Positions 7,652-16,104 of a stretch of 34,587 bases of DNA are shown here, piece after piece. Source of the DNA: Oerskovia enterophila (GTDB taxonomy: Bacteria > Actinomycetota > Actinomycetes > Actinomycetales > Cellulomonadaceae); assembly GCF_001692445.1 (NCBI RefSeq), contig NZ_MAQA01000050.1, forward strand, positions 1-34,587, in the 5' to 3' direction. Within the stretch, counting starts at the first letter, position 1, and every line of letters starts with the position of its first letter. The position numbers and the translations under genes were made by a program. The notes beneath the pieces were generated by a model, which was not told where the DNA came from, ran no database searches, and saw only the letters and a list, made by a program, of their open reading frames with translations.

Positions 7652-9142
7652 GTGAGCAACGTCGCTACCCGGCAGGACGCCGGACCCGCACCGTCCACAG
7701 CACAGCCACCCGCACGGCGGGCTTTCCCGACCGACTTCCTGTGGGGGTCGGCCACCGCCGCGTACCAGATCGAGGGCGCCGCCGCCGAGGGCGGGCGCGG
7801 ACCCTCCATCTGGGACACCTACTCCCACACCCCCGGCCGTACCCTGAACGGCGACACGGGCGACGTCGCCGACGACCACTACCACCGGTGGGCCGAGGAC
7901 GTGCAGCACATCAAGGACCTCGGGCTCGGCGCCTACCGGTTCTCGATCTCCTGGTCGCGCGTCCAGCCCGGCGGCACCGGAGAGTTCAACCCCGAGGGCA
8001 TCGCGTTCTACTCGCGCCTCGTCGACGCGCTGCTCGAGGCGGGCGTCAAGCCCGTCGTCACGCTCTACCACTGGGACCTCCCGCAGGAGCTCGAGGACCG
8101 CGGCGGCTGGGCGAACCGCGAGACCGCGCACGCGTTCGCCGAGTACGCGCGCCGCATGGCCCGCGAGCTCGGCGACCGGATCGACGTGTGGACCACGCTC
8201 AACGAACCATGGTGCTCGGCCTACCTCGGCTACGGCTCGGGCGTGCACGCCCCGGGACGCACCGAGCCCGTCGCGGCGCTCGCGGCCGTGCACCACCTCA
8301 ACCTCGCCCACGGGCTCGCGTGCCTCGCGATCCGCGACGAGCTGGGCAACGACACCATGACGTCCGTGACGCTCAACCTGCACGTGATCCGGCCCGACGA
8401 CCCCACGTCGGAGGCCGACCTGGACGCGGTCCGGAAGATCGACGGGCTCGCCAACCGGGCGTTCCTCGGCCCGCTGCTCGACGGCGCCTACCCGGCCGAC
8501 CTGCTCGCCGACACCGCGCACGTGACCGACTGGTCGTTCGTCCAGGACGGCGACCTCGAGATCGTCCGGCAGCCCCTGTCCGTGCTCGGCATCAACTACT
8601 ACTCGACGACCAAGGTCCGCCACTTCGCGGGCGACGGCGAGCGCGCGGAGAACGACGGCCACGGCGCATCGAGCCACAGCCCGTGGATCGGGGTCGAGGA
8701 CGTCGAGTTCGTGACGCAGGCGGGCCCGTACACCGCGATGGGCTGGAACATCGAGCCCGCCGGGATGACCGAGCTGCTCCTCTCGGTGCACCGGGCGTAC
8801 CCGGGCCAGCCGCTCATGGTCACCGAGAACGGTGCGGCGTTCGACGACGAGGTCACGGTCGACGCCGACGGGACCGCGCGGGTCCACGACGACCGTCGTG
8901 TTGCCTACCTGCACGACCACATCGACGCGGTGGGTGCTGCGATCGACGCGGGGGCCGACGTGCGCGGGTACTTCGCGTGGTCGCTGCTCGACAACTTCGA
9001 GTGGGGCTACGGCTACGACCGTCGGTTCGGGATCATCCGTGTCGACTACGACACGCTCGAGCGCACGTGGAAGGACTCTGCGCACTGGTACCGCCGGCTC
9101 GCGACGACCTCGGTGCTGCCCGGGGTGGCGGAGGTCGGCTGA
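7652..9142 (+). CDS. GH1 beta-glucosidase
   Basis: Retaining beta-glucosidase of family GH1, hydrolysing cellobiose and other beta-glucosides in the cytoplasm. Clear motifs are [14 protein letters not shown] near the N-terminus, the acid/base E185 in TLNEPW, INYYS, and the nucleophile E392 in VTENGA. The C-terminal [12 protein letters not shown] segment forms the glucose-binding subsite. I chose the GTG at 7652 because AAGGAA lies 4-5 nt upstream. A longer in-frame reading from 7568 would make the CebR-like box part of the protein. The product is 496 aa with a short Pro-rich N-terminal extension and no signal peptide. With the neighbouring fucosidase, galactosidase and xylosidase it could finish degradation of the de-branched glucan core. 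The CebR-like box suggests induction by cellobiose. Confidence 0.95.
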   Translation: MSNVATRQDAGPAPSTAQPPARRAFPTDFLWGSATAAYQIEGAAAEGGRGPSIWDTYSHTPGRTLNGDTGDVADDHYHRWAEDVQHIKDLGLGAYRFSISWSRVQPGGTGEFNPEGIAFYSRLVDALLEAGVKPVVTLYHWDLPQELEDRGGWANRETAHAFAEYARRMARELGDRIDVWTTLNEPWCSAYLGYGSGVHAPGRTEPVAALAAVHHLNLAHGLACLAIRDELGNDTMTSVTLNLHVIRPDDPTSEADLDAVRKIDGLANRAFLGPLLDGAYPADLLADTAHVTDWSFVQDGDLEIVRQPLSVLGINYYSTTKVRHFAGDGERAENDGHGASSHSPWIGVEDVEFVTQAGPYTAMGWNIEPAGMTELLLSVHRAYPGQPLMVTENGAAFDDEVTVDADGTARVHDDRRVAYLHDHIDAVGAAIDAGADVRGYFAWSLLDNFEWGYGYDRRFGIIRVDYDTLERTWKDSAHWYRRLATTSVLPGVAEVG

Positions 9143-9203
9143 CAGCGGTGGTCGACGTCGCCGGTGATCTATCTCGCACCTGTCACGGTCGCGGCGCGAC
9201 ACG

Positions 9204-9290
9204 CCGACAGAACATGACACGCGGGCGAAATCGTGTCCGGCTTGTCGGGTTCGGAGGTCGGTCGTCCCCCGCGTCACCGCGGGGCCGACC
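9204..9290 (+). terminator. nested hairpins after the GH1 gene
   Basis: CCGACA (9204-9209) pairs with TGTCGG (9243-9248) around an inner GACACG/CGTGTC stem (9216-9221 with 9232-9237). A second hairpin, CCCCGCG-tcac-CGCGGGG (9267-9284), is flanked by GGTCGG and CCGACC. Together they probably act as a terminator for the GH1 transcript. Confidence 0.5.
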
Positions 9291-9513
9291 GGCGCTCCGG
9301 ACCTCTTCGTGCGCTCTGCACAGCATGTGGACGGAGGGCTTCCACAAGCTGTGGAGAAGTCCTCAGGGCCGCTCGGACACGCCGTTCGCGGGCTCCTGTA
9401 CCGGTGGACGACGGGGTGCATCCGGGGGAGTGTCAGTGCCTCCTGGGAGGATGGATCCGTGCTTGTAGCACACTTCGACGCGTCTCGAGGAAGAGGCGGC
9501 GAAGATCGTCCGA

Positions 9514-9529
9514 CCACGACATCTAGTGC
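9514..9529. promoter_or_regulatory. NrdR box 1
   Basis: CCACGACATCTAGTGC fits the NrdR consensus acaCwAtATaTwGtgt with partial dyad symmetry. NrdR is the ATP/dATP-sensing repressor of ribonucleotide reductase genes. Its centre is 32 bp from box 2, the usual three-turn spacing of paired NrdR boxes. Confidence 0.75.
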
Positions 9530-9545
9530 CGAGCGCGGAACCCGC

Positions 9546-9561
9546 CCACTAGGTATAGTGG
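9546..9561. promoter_or_regulatory. NrdR box 2, overlapping the nrd -10 region
   Basis: CCACTAGGTATAGTGG is a near-perfect dyad (CCACTA/TAGTGG). It contains TATAGT (9554-9559), a good -10 hexamer, so NrdR binding would block the promoter directly. The predicted transcript start is near 9566. Confidence 0.85.
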
Positions 9562-9703
9562 TCAACACCAGGGAGCGATCGTCTCCCCGGCAAACCACAC
9601 GGTCGTAGTTCCATCAGCGTTCTTCGAGGTCAGGACCCCAGCAGGGAGTCGGCCTGAGCGCCCCCGCTGGAAGCTCGATCCCCTACCCGAGGAGACTGAC
9701 CAG

Positions 9704-9946
9704 ATGAGCATCACGGTCTACAGCAAGCCGGCTTGCGTTCAGTGCGACGCGACGTACCGCGCCCTCGACAAGAAGGGCATCGAGTACTCCGTCGTGGACA
9801 TCAGCCAGGACGCCGAGGCACTCGAGCTCGTGCGCGGCCTCGGCTACCTGCAGGCACCCGTCGTCATCGCGGGCGACGAGCACTGGTCGGGCTTCCGCCC
9901 CGACCAGATCAACGCTCTCGCGACGAAGGTCGCTCCCGTCGCCTGA
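9704..9946 (+). CDS. nrdH: NrdH glutaredoxin-like electron donor
   Basis: An 80-aa glutaredoxin-fold, thioredoxin-like protein that reduces the class Ib ribonucleotide reductase NrdE. The redox motif is C11-V-Q-C14, following the N-terminal strand SITVYSKPA. The C-terminal segment WSGFRPDQI is the NrdH signature that replaces glutathione-binding residues. A GAGGAG ribosome site precedes the ATG. It is the first gene of the nrdHIE operon under tandem NrdR boxes, 37 nt ahead of nrdI. Length and motif match the family. Confidence 0.97.
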   Translation: MSITVYSKPACVQCDATYRALDKKGIEYSVVDISQDAEALELVRGLGYLQAPVVIAGDEHWSGFRPDQINALATKVAPVA

Positions 9947-9983
9947 CCAGCTCGTCCCACCGGTCCCCGCTGCGAGGTGTGAC

Positions 9984-10415
9984 ATGGGATCGCTCGTCTA
10001 TTTCTCCAGCGCGTCGGACAACACCCACCGGTTCGTCCAGCGCCTGGGCCTCGAGGACCGTGGCTGCACGGTCCACCGCATCCCGCTGCGACCCAAGGAC
10101 GAGTTCCTGCGGGTCGACGAGCCCTACGTCCTGATGGTCCCGACGTACGGCGGCGGCAACGAGGGCGGGGCGGTGCCCCGCCAGGTCATCAAGTTCTTGA
10201 ACGACTCACACAACCGGTCGTTGATCCGCGGCGTCATCGCTGCGGGCAACACCAACTTCGGCGAGGCCTACTGCATCGCCGGCGACATCATCTCCTCGAA
10301 GTGCCAGGTGCCCTACCTGTACGCCTTCGAACTTCTGGGAACAGCCGAGGACGTCGAGCGCGTCCGCGACGGATTGGGACGATTTTGGCAACGACAGTCA
10401 CGGATTCCAGCGTGA
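9984..10415 (+). CDS. nrdI: NrdI flavodoxin-like cofactor-assembly protein
   Basis: A 143-aa flavodoxin-like FMN protein that supplies the oxidant needed to assemble the dimanganese-tyrosyl radical cofactor of NrdF. The N-terminal [15 protein letters not shown] phosphate-binding loop and the central [14 protein letters not shown] and [12 protein letters not shown] segments are typical. GAGGTG lies 5 nt before the ATG. The stop overlaps a GTG codon (GTGA at 10412-10415) that is the preferred nrdE start. No unusual features. Confidence 0.96.
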   Translation: MGSLVYFSSASDNTHRFVQRLGLEDRGCTVHRIPLRPKDEFLRVDEPYVLMVPTYGGGNEGGAVPRQVIKFLNDSHNRSLIRGVIAAGNTNFGEAYCIAGDIISSKCQVPYLYAFELLGTAEDVERVRDGLGRFWQRQSRIPA

Positions 10416-12544
10416 GCACGGTGGCGGCGGGCGTCGAGCTCGACTACCACGCGCTCAACGCGATGCTCAACCTGTACGGCCCCGACGGCGAGATCCAGTT
10501 CGACAAGGACCGCCAGGCAGCGCGCCAGTACTTCCTGCAGCACGTGAACCAGAACACGGTCTTCTTCCACAGCCTGGAGGAGAAGCTCGAGTACCTGGTC
10601 GAGAACAAGTACTACGACCCCGCGGTCCTCGACAAGTACGACCGCGACTTCGTCAAGACGCTGTTCGAGTTCGCCTACTCCAAGAAGTTCCGCTTCGACA
10701 CGTTCCTCGGCGCGTTCAAGTACTACACCTCGTACACGCTCAAGACGTTCGACGGCAAGCGGTACCTCGAGCGCTTCGAGGACCGTGTGTCCATGGTCGC
10801 CCTCGGCCTGGCGGACGGCAACGAGCAGACGGCGCTCGACATCGTCGAGGAGATCGTCGCCGGCCGCTTCCAGCCCGCGACCCCCACGTTCCTCAACATC
10901 GGCAAGGCGCAGCGCGGCGAGCCCGTGTCCTGCTTCCTGCTGCGCATCGAGGACAACATGGAGTCCATCGCGCGCGGCATCAACTCCGCGCTGCAGCTCT
11001 CCAAGCGTGGCGGCGGCGTGGCCCTGCTCCTGAGCAACATCCGTGAGCACGGCGCCCCGATCAAGCACATCGAGAACCAGTCCTCGGGCGTCATCCCCGT
11101 GATGAAGCTCCTCGAGGACTCCTTCTCCTACGCGAACCAGCTCGGGGCCCGCCAGGGAGCCGGCGCGGTCTACCTGCACGCGCACCACCCCGACATCATG
11201 CGTTTCCTCGACACGAAGCGTGAGAACGCCGACGAGAAGATCCGCATCAAGACGCTGTCGCTCGGTGTGGTCATCCCGGACATCACGTTCGACCTGGCGA
11301 AGAAGAACGAGGACATGTACCTGTTCTCGCCGTACGACGTCGAGCGCGTCTACGGCAAGCCCTTCGCCGACATCTCGGTCACCGAGAAGTACGACGAGAT
11401 GGTCGACGACGCACGCATCCGCAAGACGAAGATCAAGGCCCGCGAGTTCTTCCAGACCCTCGCCGAGCTGCAGTTCGAGTCCGGCTACCCGTACGTCATG
11501 TTCGAGGACACGGTCAACAAGGCGAACCCCATCAAGGGTCGCATCACGCACTCGAACCTGTGCTCGGAGATCCTCCAGGTCTCGACGCCCTCGACGTACA
11601 ACGAGGACCTGTCGTACGACCACGTCGGCCGCGACATCTCGTGCAACCTCGGCTCGCTCAACATCGCCAAGACGATGGACTCGCCGGACTTCGCCAAGAC
11701 CATCGACACCGCGATCCGTGCCCTGACGGCCGTGTCCGACCAGACGAGCATCGAGTCCGTCCCGTCGATCAAGCGCGCCAACGAGTCGGGCCACGCGATC
11801 GGCCTCGGCCAGATGAACCTGCACGGGTACCTCGCTCGCGAGCGCGTCTTCTACGGCTCCGAAGAGGGCATCGACTTCACGAACATCTACTTCTACACCG
11901 TGGCCTACCACGCGATCGCGGCGAGCAACCGCCTCGCGATCGAGCGGGGCCGCGCGTTCGGCGGGTTCGAGGACTCGACCTACGCCTCGGGCGAGTACTT
12001 CGCGAAGTACACGGACCAGGTGTGGGAGCCCGCGACGCCGCGCGTCAAGGAGCTGTTCGAGACCGCCGGCGTGCACATCCCCACGCAGGAGGACTGGAAG
12101 ACCCTGGCCGCCTCCGTCAAGGAGCACGGCATCTACAACCAGAACCTCCAGGCGGTCCCGCCGACCGGTTCGATCAGCTACATCAACAACTCGACGTCGT
12201 CGATCCACCCGGTCGCGGCCAAGATCGAGATCCGCAAGGAAGGCAAGATCGGGCGCGTCTACTACCCGGCGCCCTACCTGACGAACGACAACCTGGAGTA
12301 CTACCAGGACGCGTACGAGATCGGCTACGAGAAGATCATCGACACGTACGCCGCGGCGACGCAGCACGTGGACCAGGGCCTGAGCCTCACGCTGTTCTTC
12401 AAGGACACCGCGACCACGCGCGACGTCAACCGCGCGCAGATCTACGCATGGCGCAAGGGCATCAAGACCCTGTACTACATCCGCCTGCGCCAGCTCGCGC
12501 TCGAGGGCACCGAGGTGGAGGGTTGCGTCTCCTGCATGCTCTGA
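10412..12544 (+). CDS. nrdE: Class Ib ribonucleoside-diphosphate reductase, large subunit
   Basis: Catalytic alpha subunit of class Ib ribonucleotide reductase, making deoxyribonucleoside diphosphates. With the GTG start at 10412 the protein is 710 aa. N382, C384 (thiyl radical site) and E386 sit in SNLCSEIL. The disulfide-forming cysteines are C174 and C411, and the C-terminal CVSC tail pair accepts electrons from NrdH. All are at a constant offset of 4 from Salmonella NrdE. The protein lacks the N-terminal ATP cone of class Ia enzymes. The GTG overlaps the nrdI stop. A TTG at 10385 would add nine residues and overlap nrdI by 31 bases; neither has a strong ribosome site, so the exact start is uncertain. 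Confidence 0.96.
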   Translation: MSTVAAGVELDYHALNAMLNLYGPDGEIQFDKDRQAARQYFLQHVNQNTVFFHSLEEKLEYLVENKYYDPAVLDKYDRDFVKTLFEFAYSKKFRFDTFLGAFKYYTSYTLKTFDGKRYLERFEDRVSMVALGLADGNEQTALDIVEEIVAGRFQPATPTFLNIGKAQRGEPVSCFLLRIEDNMESIARGINSALQLSKRGGGVALLLSNIREHGAPIKHIENQSSGVIPVMKLLEDSFSYANQLGARQGAGAVYLHAHHPDIMRFLDTKRENADEKIRIKTLSLGVVIPDITFDLAKKNEDMYLFSPYDVERVYGKPFADISVTEKYDEMVDDARIRKTKIKAREFFQTLAELQFESGYPYVMFEDTVNKANPIKGRITHSNLCSEILQVSTPSTYNEDLSYDHVGRDISCNLGSLNIAKTMDSPDFAKTIDTAIRALTAVSDQTSIESVPSIKRANESGHAIGLGQMNLHGYLARERVFYGSEEGIDFTNIYFYTVAYHAIAASNRLAIERGRAFGGFEDSTYASGEYFAKYTDQVWEPATPRVKELFETAGVHIPTQEDWKTLAASVKEHGIYNQNLQAVPPTGSISYINNSTSSIHPVAAKIEIRKEGKIGRVYYPAPYLTNDNLEYYQDAYEIGYEKIIDTYAAATQHVDQGLSLTLFFKDTATTRDVNRAQIYAWRKGIKTLYYIRLRQLALEGTEVEGCVSCML

Positions 12545-12560
12545 TTGCCTGAAGCAATCA
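12542..12560 (+). other. small stem-loop at the nrdE stop codon
   Basis: TGATTGC (12542-12548) pairs perfectly with GCAATCA (12554-12560) around a 5-nt loop. The 5' arm begins with the nrdE TGA. It is AT-richer than its surroundings and could protect the transcript end or mark an RNA-processing point. Confidence 0.45.
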
Positions 12561-12579
12561 CCTGAGTTCCACGGCCTCT

Positions 12580-12663
12580 GCGGAGGGGGCGCGGGTCTGC
12601 CATCCGGCCGTTCGTTCCTCACGGCCTCCCGCCAGACCCGACCACGACCCGCGCCCCCTCCGC
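12580..12663 (+). terminator. long inverted repeat in the nrdE-nrdF gap
   Basis: The 18-bp arms at 12580-12597 and 12646-12663 are perfectly complementary and enclose 48 nt. Part of the left arm (CGGGTCTG, 12592-12599) can pair instead with CAGACCCG (12633-12640), so the two structures exclude each other. It may terminate or attenuate nrdHIE transcription. Confidence 0.55.
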
Positions 12664-12675
12664 GCCGGCCGCTCG

Positions 12676-12717
12676 ATCTCTCTCCTGGGTTCGCCACACT
12701 CGGCCCAGGGGAGAGAT
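12676..12717 (+). other. second hairpin upstream of nrdF
   Basis: ATCTCTCTCCTGGG (12676-12689) pairs with CCCAGGGGAGAGAT (12704-12717) at 13 of 14 positions plus one G-U wobble, with a 14-nt loop. It lies 63 nt before the nrdF start and may be part of the nrdF leader or a terminator. I see no strong promoter between it and nrdF. Confidence 0.5.
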
Positions 12718-12777
12718 GCTGACTGTTGAATGTCGTTCGTGCCCCGGCTCGGCTGCGGGCGTTGGAGAGAGAAGTAG

Positions 12778-13761
<984 letters not shown>

Positions 13762-13802
13762 TCCCGCTCGGCAGCACCGCACTCACGGGCTGACCACGAT
13801 CC

Positions 13803-13852
13803 AACGACGGACGCCCCGCCACTCCGGAAGGAGCGGCGGGGCGTCCGTCGTT
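13803..13852. terminator. terminator after nrdF (possibly bidirectional)
   Basis: The 18-bp arms at 13803-13820 and 13835-13852 (starting AACGACGGACG) are perfectly complementary. An inner CTCC-GGAA-GGAG stem continues the hairpin. It lies between nrdF and the convergent phosphoribosyltransferase gene and could serve both strands. Confidence 0.9.
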
Positions 13853-13932
13853 CGAGGACCGGTGGCGTCGGCAGGGCCCGACCAGCGCGGCCGGCGAACC
13901 GGCGGCGGTGATCCGTGCTGCCGGTCAGAGCG

Positions 13933-14427
13933 TCAGTCGTTCGGCCTCGCCAGCGCGCCCTCGACCGGAGGCTCGGCCGACCACGGGAACGTGATCCACC
14001 GGTCGGTCTCCTTCCAGGAGAAGTCCGGCTGGAGGATCGTGCGCGGCTTGGTGTAGAGCACGGCCGAGCGTGCCTCGGTGCCGTGCTCGGCGAGCAGGTC
14101 CATGACCAGGGCGAGCGTCCGGCCCGAGTCCGCGACGTCGTCGACCACGAGGACCTTGGACCCCGGGAGCTCCGACGTGTCCATGAGCGGAGGAAGGACG
14201 CGGGGGTCCGCGAGCGTCTGACCGATGTCCGTGTAGAACTCCACGTTGAGCGTCCCGACGCCCTTGGTGCCCAGCGCGTAGGCCACGGCCCCGCCGGGCA
14301 GCAGCCCGCCGCGGGCGATCGCGACCACGACGTCGGGCTGGAAGCCGCCCGCGACCACCTGCTCGGCCAGCTGCCTGGACGCGGTGCCGAACAGCTCCCA
14401 CGTCATGACTTCGCGCTCTGTGCTCAT
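13933..14427 (-). CDS. Phosphoribosyltransferase (xanthine-guanine type)
   Basis: A 164-aa type I phosphoribosyltransferase, probably purine salvage. The PRPP-binding loop VLVVDDVADSGRTL spans residues 92-105. An N-terminal VVVAIARGGLLPG segment contributes to pyrophosphate binding. The C-terminal hood region contains YTKPRTILQPDFSW, resembling xanthine/hypoxanthine-guanine enzymes; the base specificity cannot be fixed from sequence alone. The ATG at 14427 has no ribosome site but lies 6 nt after a TAGGCT -10, so a leaderless mRNA is likely. An alternative ATG at residue 8 has no better site. It is convergent with nrdF across a shared terminator. Confidence 0.88.
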   Translation of the reverse strand: MSTEREVMTWELFGTASRQLAEQVVAGGFQPDVVVAIARGGLLPGGAVAYALGTKGVGTLNVEFYTDIGQTLADPRVLPPLMDTSELPGSKVLVVDDVADSGRTLALVMDLLAEHGTEARSAVLYTKPRTILQPDFSWKETDRWITFPWSAEPPVEGALARPND

Positions 14428-14433
14428 GGACAG

Positions 14434-14439
14434 AGCCTA
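14434..14439 (-). promoter_or_regulatory. -10 element for a leaderless transcript
   Basis: TAGGCT on the minus strand lies exactly 6 nt before the phosphoribosyltransferase ATG. The predicted +1 therefore coincides with the start codon. No convincing -35 is visible. Confidence 0.5.
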
Positions 14440-14503
14440 GGGGCAGCCCCTGTGAGGTGGCCCGCCCAACGGCCCGCGCCGGACGTCACCGTCCAGCACG
14501 CGA

Positions 14504-14539
14504 GAAGGGCCACCCCCCGCGAGCGGGAGGTGGCCCTTC
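14504..14539 (-). terminator. terminator of the FKBP gene
   Basis: The 17-nt arms at 14504-14520 and 14523-14539 (GAAGGGCCAC and its complement) pair at 16 of 17 positions around a very short loop. It lies about 50 nt after the FKBP stop and before the phosphoribosyltransferase promoter. Confidence 0.8.
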
Positions 14540-14587
14540 GGCGATCCGACGGCCCTCGACGGCTCAGCCGTCAGGAAGGCGTGTGGA

Positions 14588-15547
14588 TCAGGAAGCATCC
14601 AGGATGTCGAGCACGAAGATCAGGGTCTCGCCGCCGAGGGGGTTGGACTCGCTGGCCTCAGCACCGTAGGCGAGCTCCGGCGGGATGACCAGCAGCACCT
14701 GGCTACCGACCGTCTGCCCGACGAGGCCCTGCTGCCAGCCCTGCACGAGGTTCGTGAGCGGGATGTTCAGCGGGGAGCCGTTCTCCCACGACGAGTCGAA
14801 GACCGTGCCGTCCATCTTCCACCCGGTGTAGTTCGCGGTGATCGTGTCGTCTGCGGCGACCTCAGGGCCGGTGCCCTTGATGAGGGTCTGCGTGACGAGC
14901 TCCGTGGGAGCGGTGTAGCCCTCGGGGATCGCGATGCTGGGCTTGCCCGTGTCGTCCAGCGTGACGACCGGCAGACCGTCGGCCGGGGTCACGGCCTCGC
15001 CCTCGGCGCGCGTGGGGATCGTCTTGGCGCCGGTCACCTCGACGATGGAGATGCTCGTCGAGCCGTCCTGGCCGGGCGCGGCGAAGATGAAGCGCGTGCC
15101 GACCTTCTGGCCCGTGAGGATCTCGTTGAGCACGGGGTAGAGCGACGGGTCGCCCAGCGTGATGGTGTCGACCTGGCTCTCGTCGCCCCACATCGACCCG
15201 AGGACGCTGGCGTCCTTGCCGGCGTAGAGGATCGACTTCATGGTGAGCTGCTGACCCTCTTCGAGGTCCGCGCCCGTTCCTTCGACGTCGATGCGGGCCG
15301 TGGCCGTCGAGACGGTGAAAGGCGTCTCGAACTCCGCAGTGGGCTCGGTGCCGATGTCGCCCGTGACCTTGATGGCCTCGACCGCGGCGATGTCCTCCGC
15401 CGTGGGGGCTGCCACGCCGGTGTCTGCCGGTGCCGACTCGCTGGGGGACGGGCTGGCGCTCCCGCCGTCTCCGGACGCACAACCGGACAGGACGAGGGCG
15501 GTACCCAGGGCGATCGCGACGAGGCCGCGAGAGGTACGGAGCTTCAC
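14588..15547 (-). CDS. FKBP-type peptidyl-prolyl isomerase lipoprotein
   Basis: Predicted exported lipoprotein with peptidyl-prolyl cis-trans isomerase activity, acting on proteins outside the membrane. The N-terminal signal ends in the lipobox LSGC with C23, followed by a Ser/Pro/Ala linker. The C-terminal FKBP domain (about 215-319) contains YTGW, DGTVFDSSW, VQGWQQGL, VLLVIPPELAYG and IFVLDIL. Residues 60-175 resemble a second, degenerate FKBP domain. The start is GTG at 15547 with AAGGAT a few bases upstream. It is 319 aa, and two-domain FKBP lipoproteins are common in high-GC actinobacteria. It is divergent from the small CPGC protein gene across the dyad array. Confidence 0.93.
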   Translation of the reverse strand: MKLRTSRGLVAIALGTALVLSGCASGDGGSASPSPSESAPADTGVAAPTAEDIAAVEAIKVTGDIGTEPTAEFETPFTVSTATARIDVEGTGADLEEGQQLTMKSILYAGKDASVLGSMWGDESQVDTITLGDPSLYPVLNEILTGQKVGTRFIFAAPGQDGSTSISIVEVTGAKTIPTRAEGEAVTPADGLPVVTLDDTGKPSIAIPEGYTAPTELVTQTLIKGTGPEVAADDTITANYTGWKMDGTVFDSSWENGSPLNIPLTNLVQGWQQGLVGQTVGSQVLLVIPPELAYGAEASESNPLGGETLIFVLDILDAS

Positions 15548-15674
15548 AAGGATCCTTCGTTCGGGGGTGTCCGCGCACGACCGGGAGTGAACACGGCGAC
15601 GAGCACGGGAGTGGCGGGCCCCGCAACTCTAGCCGCACTCTCTGGGAGTGTGCTGAAAACGGACGCGGGTGGCC

Positions 15675-15764
15675 GTCGCTGTCGCGACCTGAGCGCACTC
15701 GTCGTTGTCGCGACGGCGAGCACTCGTCGCTGTCGCGACGGCGAGCACTCGTCGCTGTCGCGAC
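15675..15764. repeat. four direct repeats of GTCGC-N4-GCGAC
   Basis: GTCGCTGTCGCGAC occurs at 15675-15688, 15726-15739 and 15751-15764, and with one change (GTCGTTGTCGCGAC) at 15701-15714. The periods are 26, 25 and 25 bp. Each perfect copy is a dyad with 5-bp arms and contains the palindrome GTCGCGAC. The linkers between copies 2, 3 and 4 (GGCGAGCACTC) are identical. The array ends 17 bp before the start codon at 15781, in a divergent promoter region. Confidence 0.9.
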
Positions 15765-15780
15765 CGTGGACAATGGAACC

Positions 15781-16080
15781 GTGCCCTCGAAACGTCCCTC
15801 ACGCCGTCGTCCCTGGGGAGCGGAACCCCCTCCGCTCGACCTCAACCGTGCCCTGGGCGGCATGCGGTCCGAGTCCGGGCCCGACGGCGAGTGGACCGTC
15901 CGCACCGTCCGGCAGAGCGACAAGTCGTACGTGTGCCCGGGATGCCGGCAGAACGTCCCCGCCGGGACGAGCCACGTCGTCGCGTGGGCCAAGGACTCGA
16001 TGTTCGGCGCGCAGTCCGCGCTCGAGGACCGCCGCCACTGGCACACGGGGTGCTGGGAGGCGCGCGCCCGGCGCCGTTGA
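15781..16080 (+). CDS. small CPGC/HWH protein (function unknown)
   Basis: A 99-aa basic protein of a conserved actinobacterial family often labelled ATP/GTP-binding, although no nucleotide-binding loop is visible here. The core has C52-P-G-C55, H65 (GTSHVVAW), H86-W-H88 and C91. This arrangement looks like a zinc-ribbon or treble-clef site. The N- and C-termini are Arg-rich, which would suit nucleic-acid binding; that role is inference. The GTG at 15781 is 6 nt downstream of GACAAT, so the mRNA may be leaderless. Four dyad repeats end just upstream. The family is known to me only as conserved and uncharacterised. Confidence 0.8.
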   Translation: MPSKRPSRRRPWGAEPPPLDLNRALGGMRSESGPDGEWTVRTVRQSDKSYVCPGCRQNVPAGTSHVVAWAKDSMFGAQSALEDRRHWHTGCWEARARRR

Positions 16081-16093
16081 GGGAGACCCCGGC

Positions 16094-16099
16094 TAGGCT
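16094..16099 (+). promoter_or_regulatory. -10 element for a leaderless transcript
   Basis: TAGGCT ends 5 nt before the GTG at 16105, with an ATG at 16108. No Shine-Dalgarno sequence lies between, so a leaderless mRNA for the hydrolase pair is likely. Confidence 0.45.
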
Positions 16100-16104
16100 C
16101 GGTC

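Larger units (their letters stand above)
9143..9703. other. intergenic region between the GH1 gene and nrdH
   Basis: These 561 bases contain no convincing gene; several short open frames overlap the NrdR boxes and look spurious. In order they hold nested inverted repeats (9204-9290) that probably end the GH1 transcript, three TGTGGA-core motifs (9326-9358) resembling DnaA boxes, a small GTGCT-TGT-AGCAC stem (9459-9471), two NrdR boxes with an embedded -10, and a leader of about 138 nt before nrdH. Confidence 0.6.

Noticed and set aside
9326-9358. Chromosomal replication origin
   Set aside because: Only three DnaA-like motifs, no AT-rich unwinding region and no dnaA, dnaN or rpmH nearby.
9233-9608. 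Short open frames between the GH1 gene and nrdH
   Set aside because: They overlap the NrdR boxes and promoter, have no ribosome site and show no family features.
15675-15764. CRISPR array
   Set aside because: The repeats are only 14 bp, and the 11-12-bp linkers are nearly identical rather than unique spacers. No cas genes are nearby.
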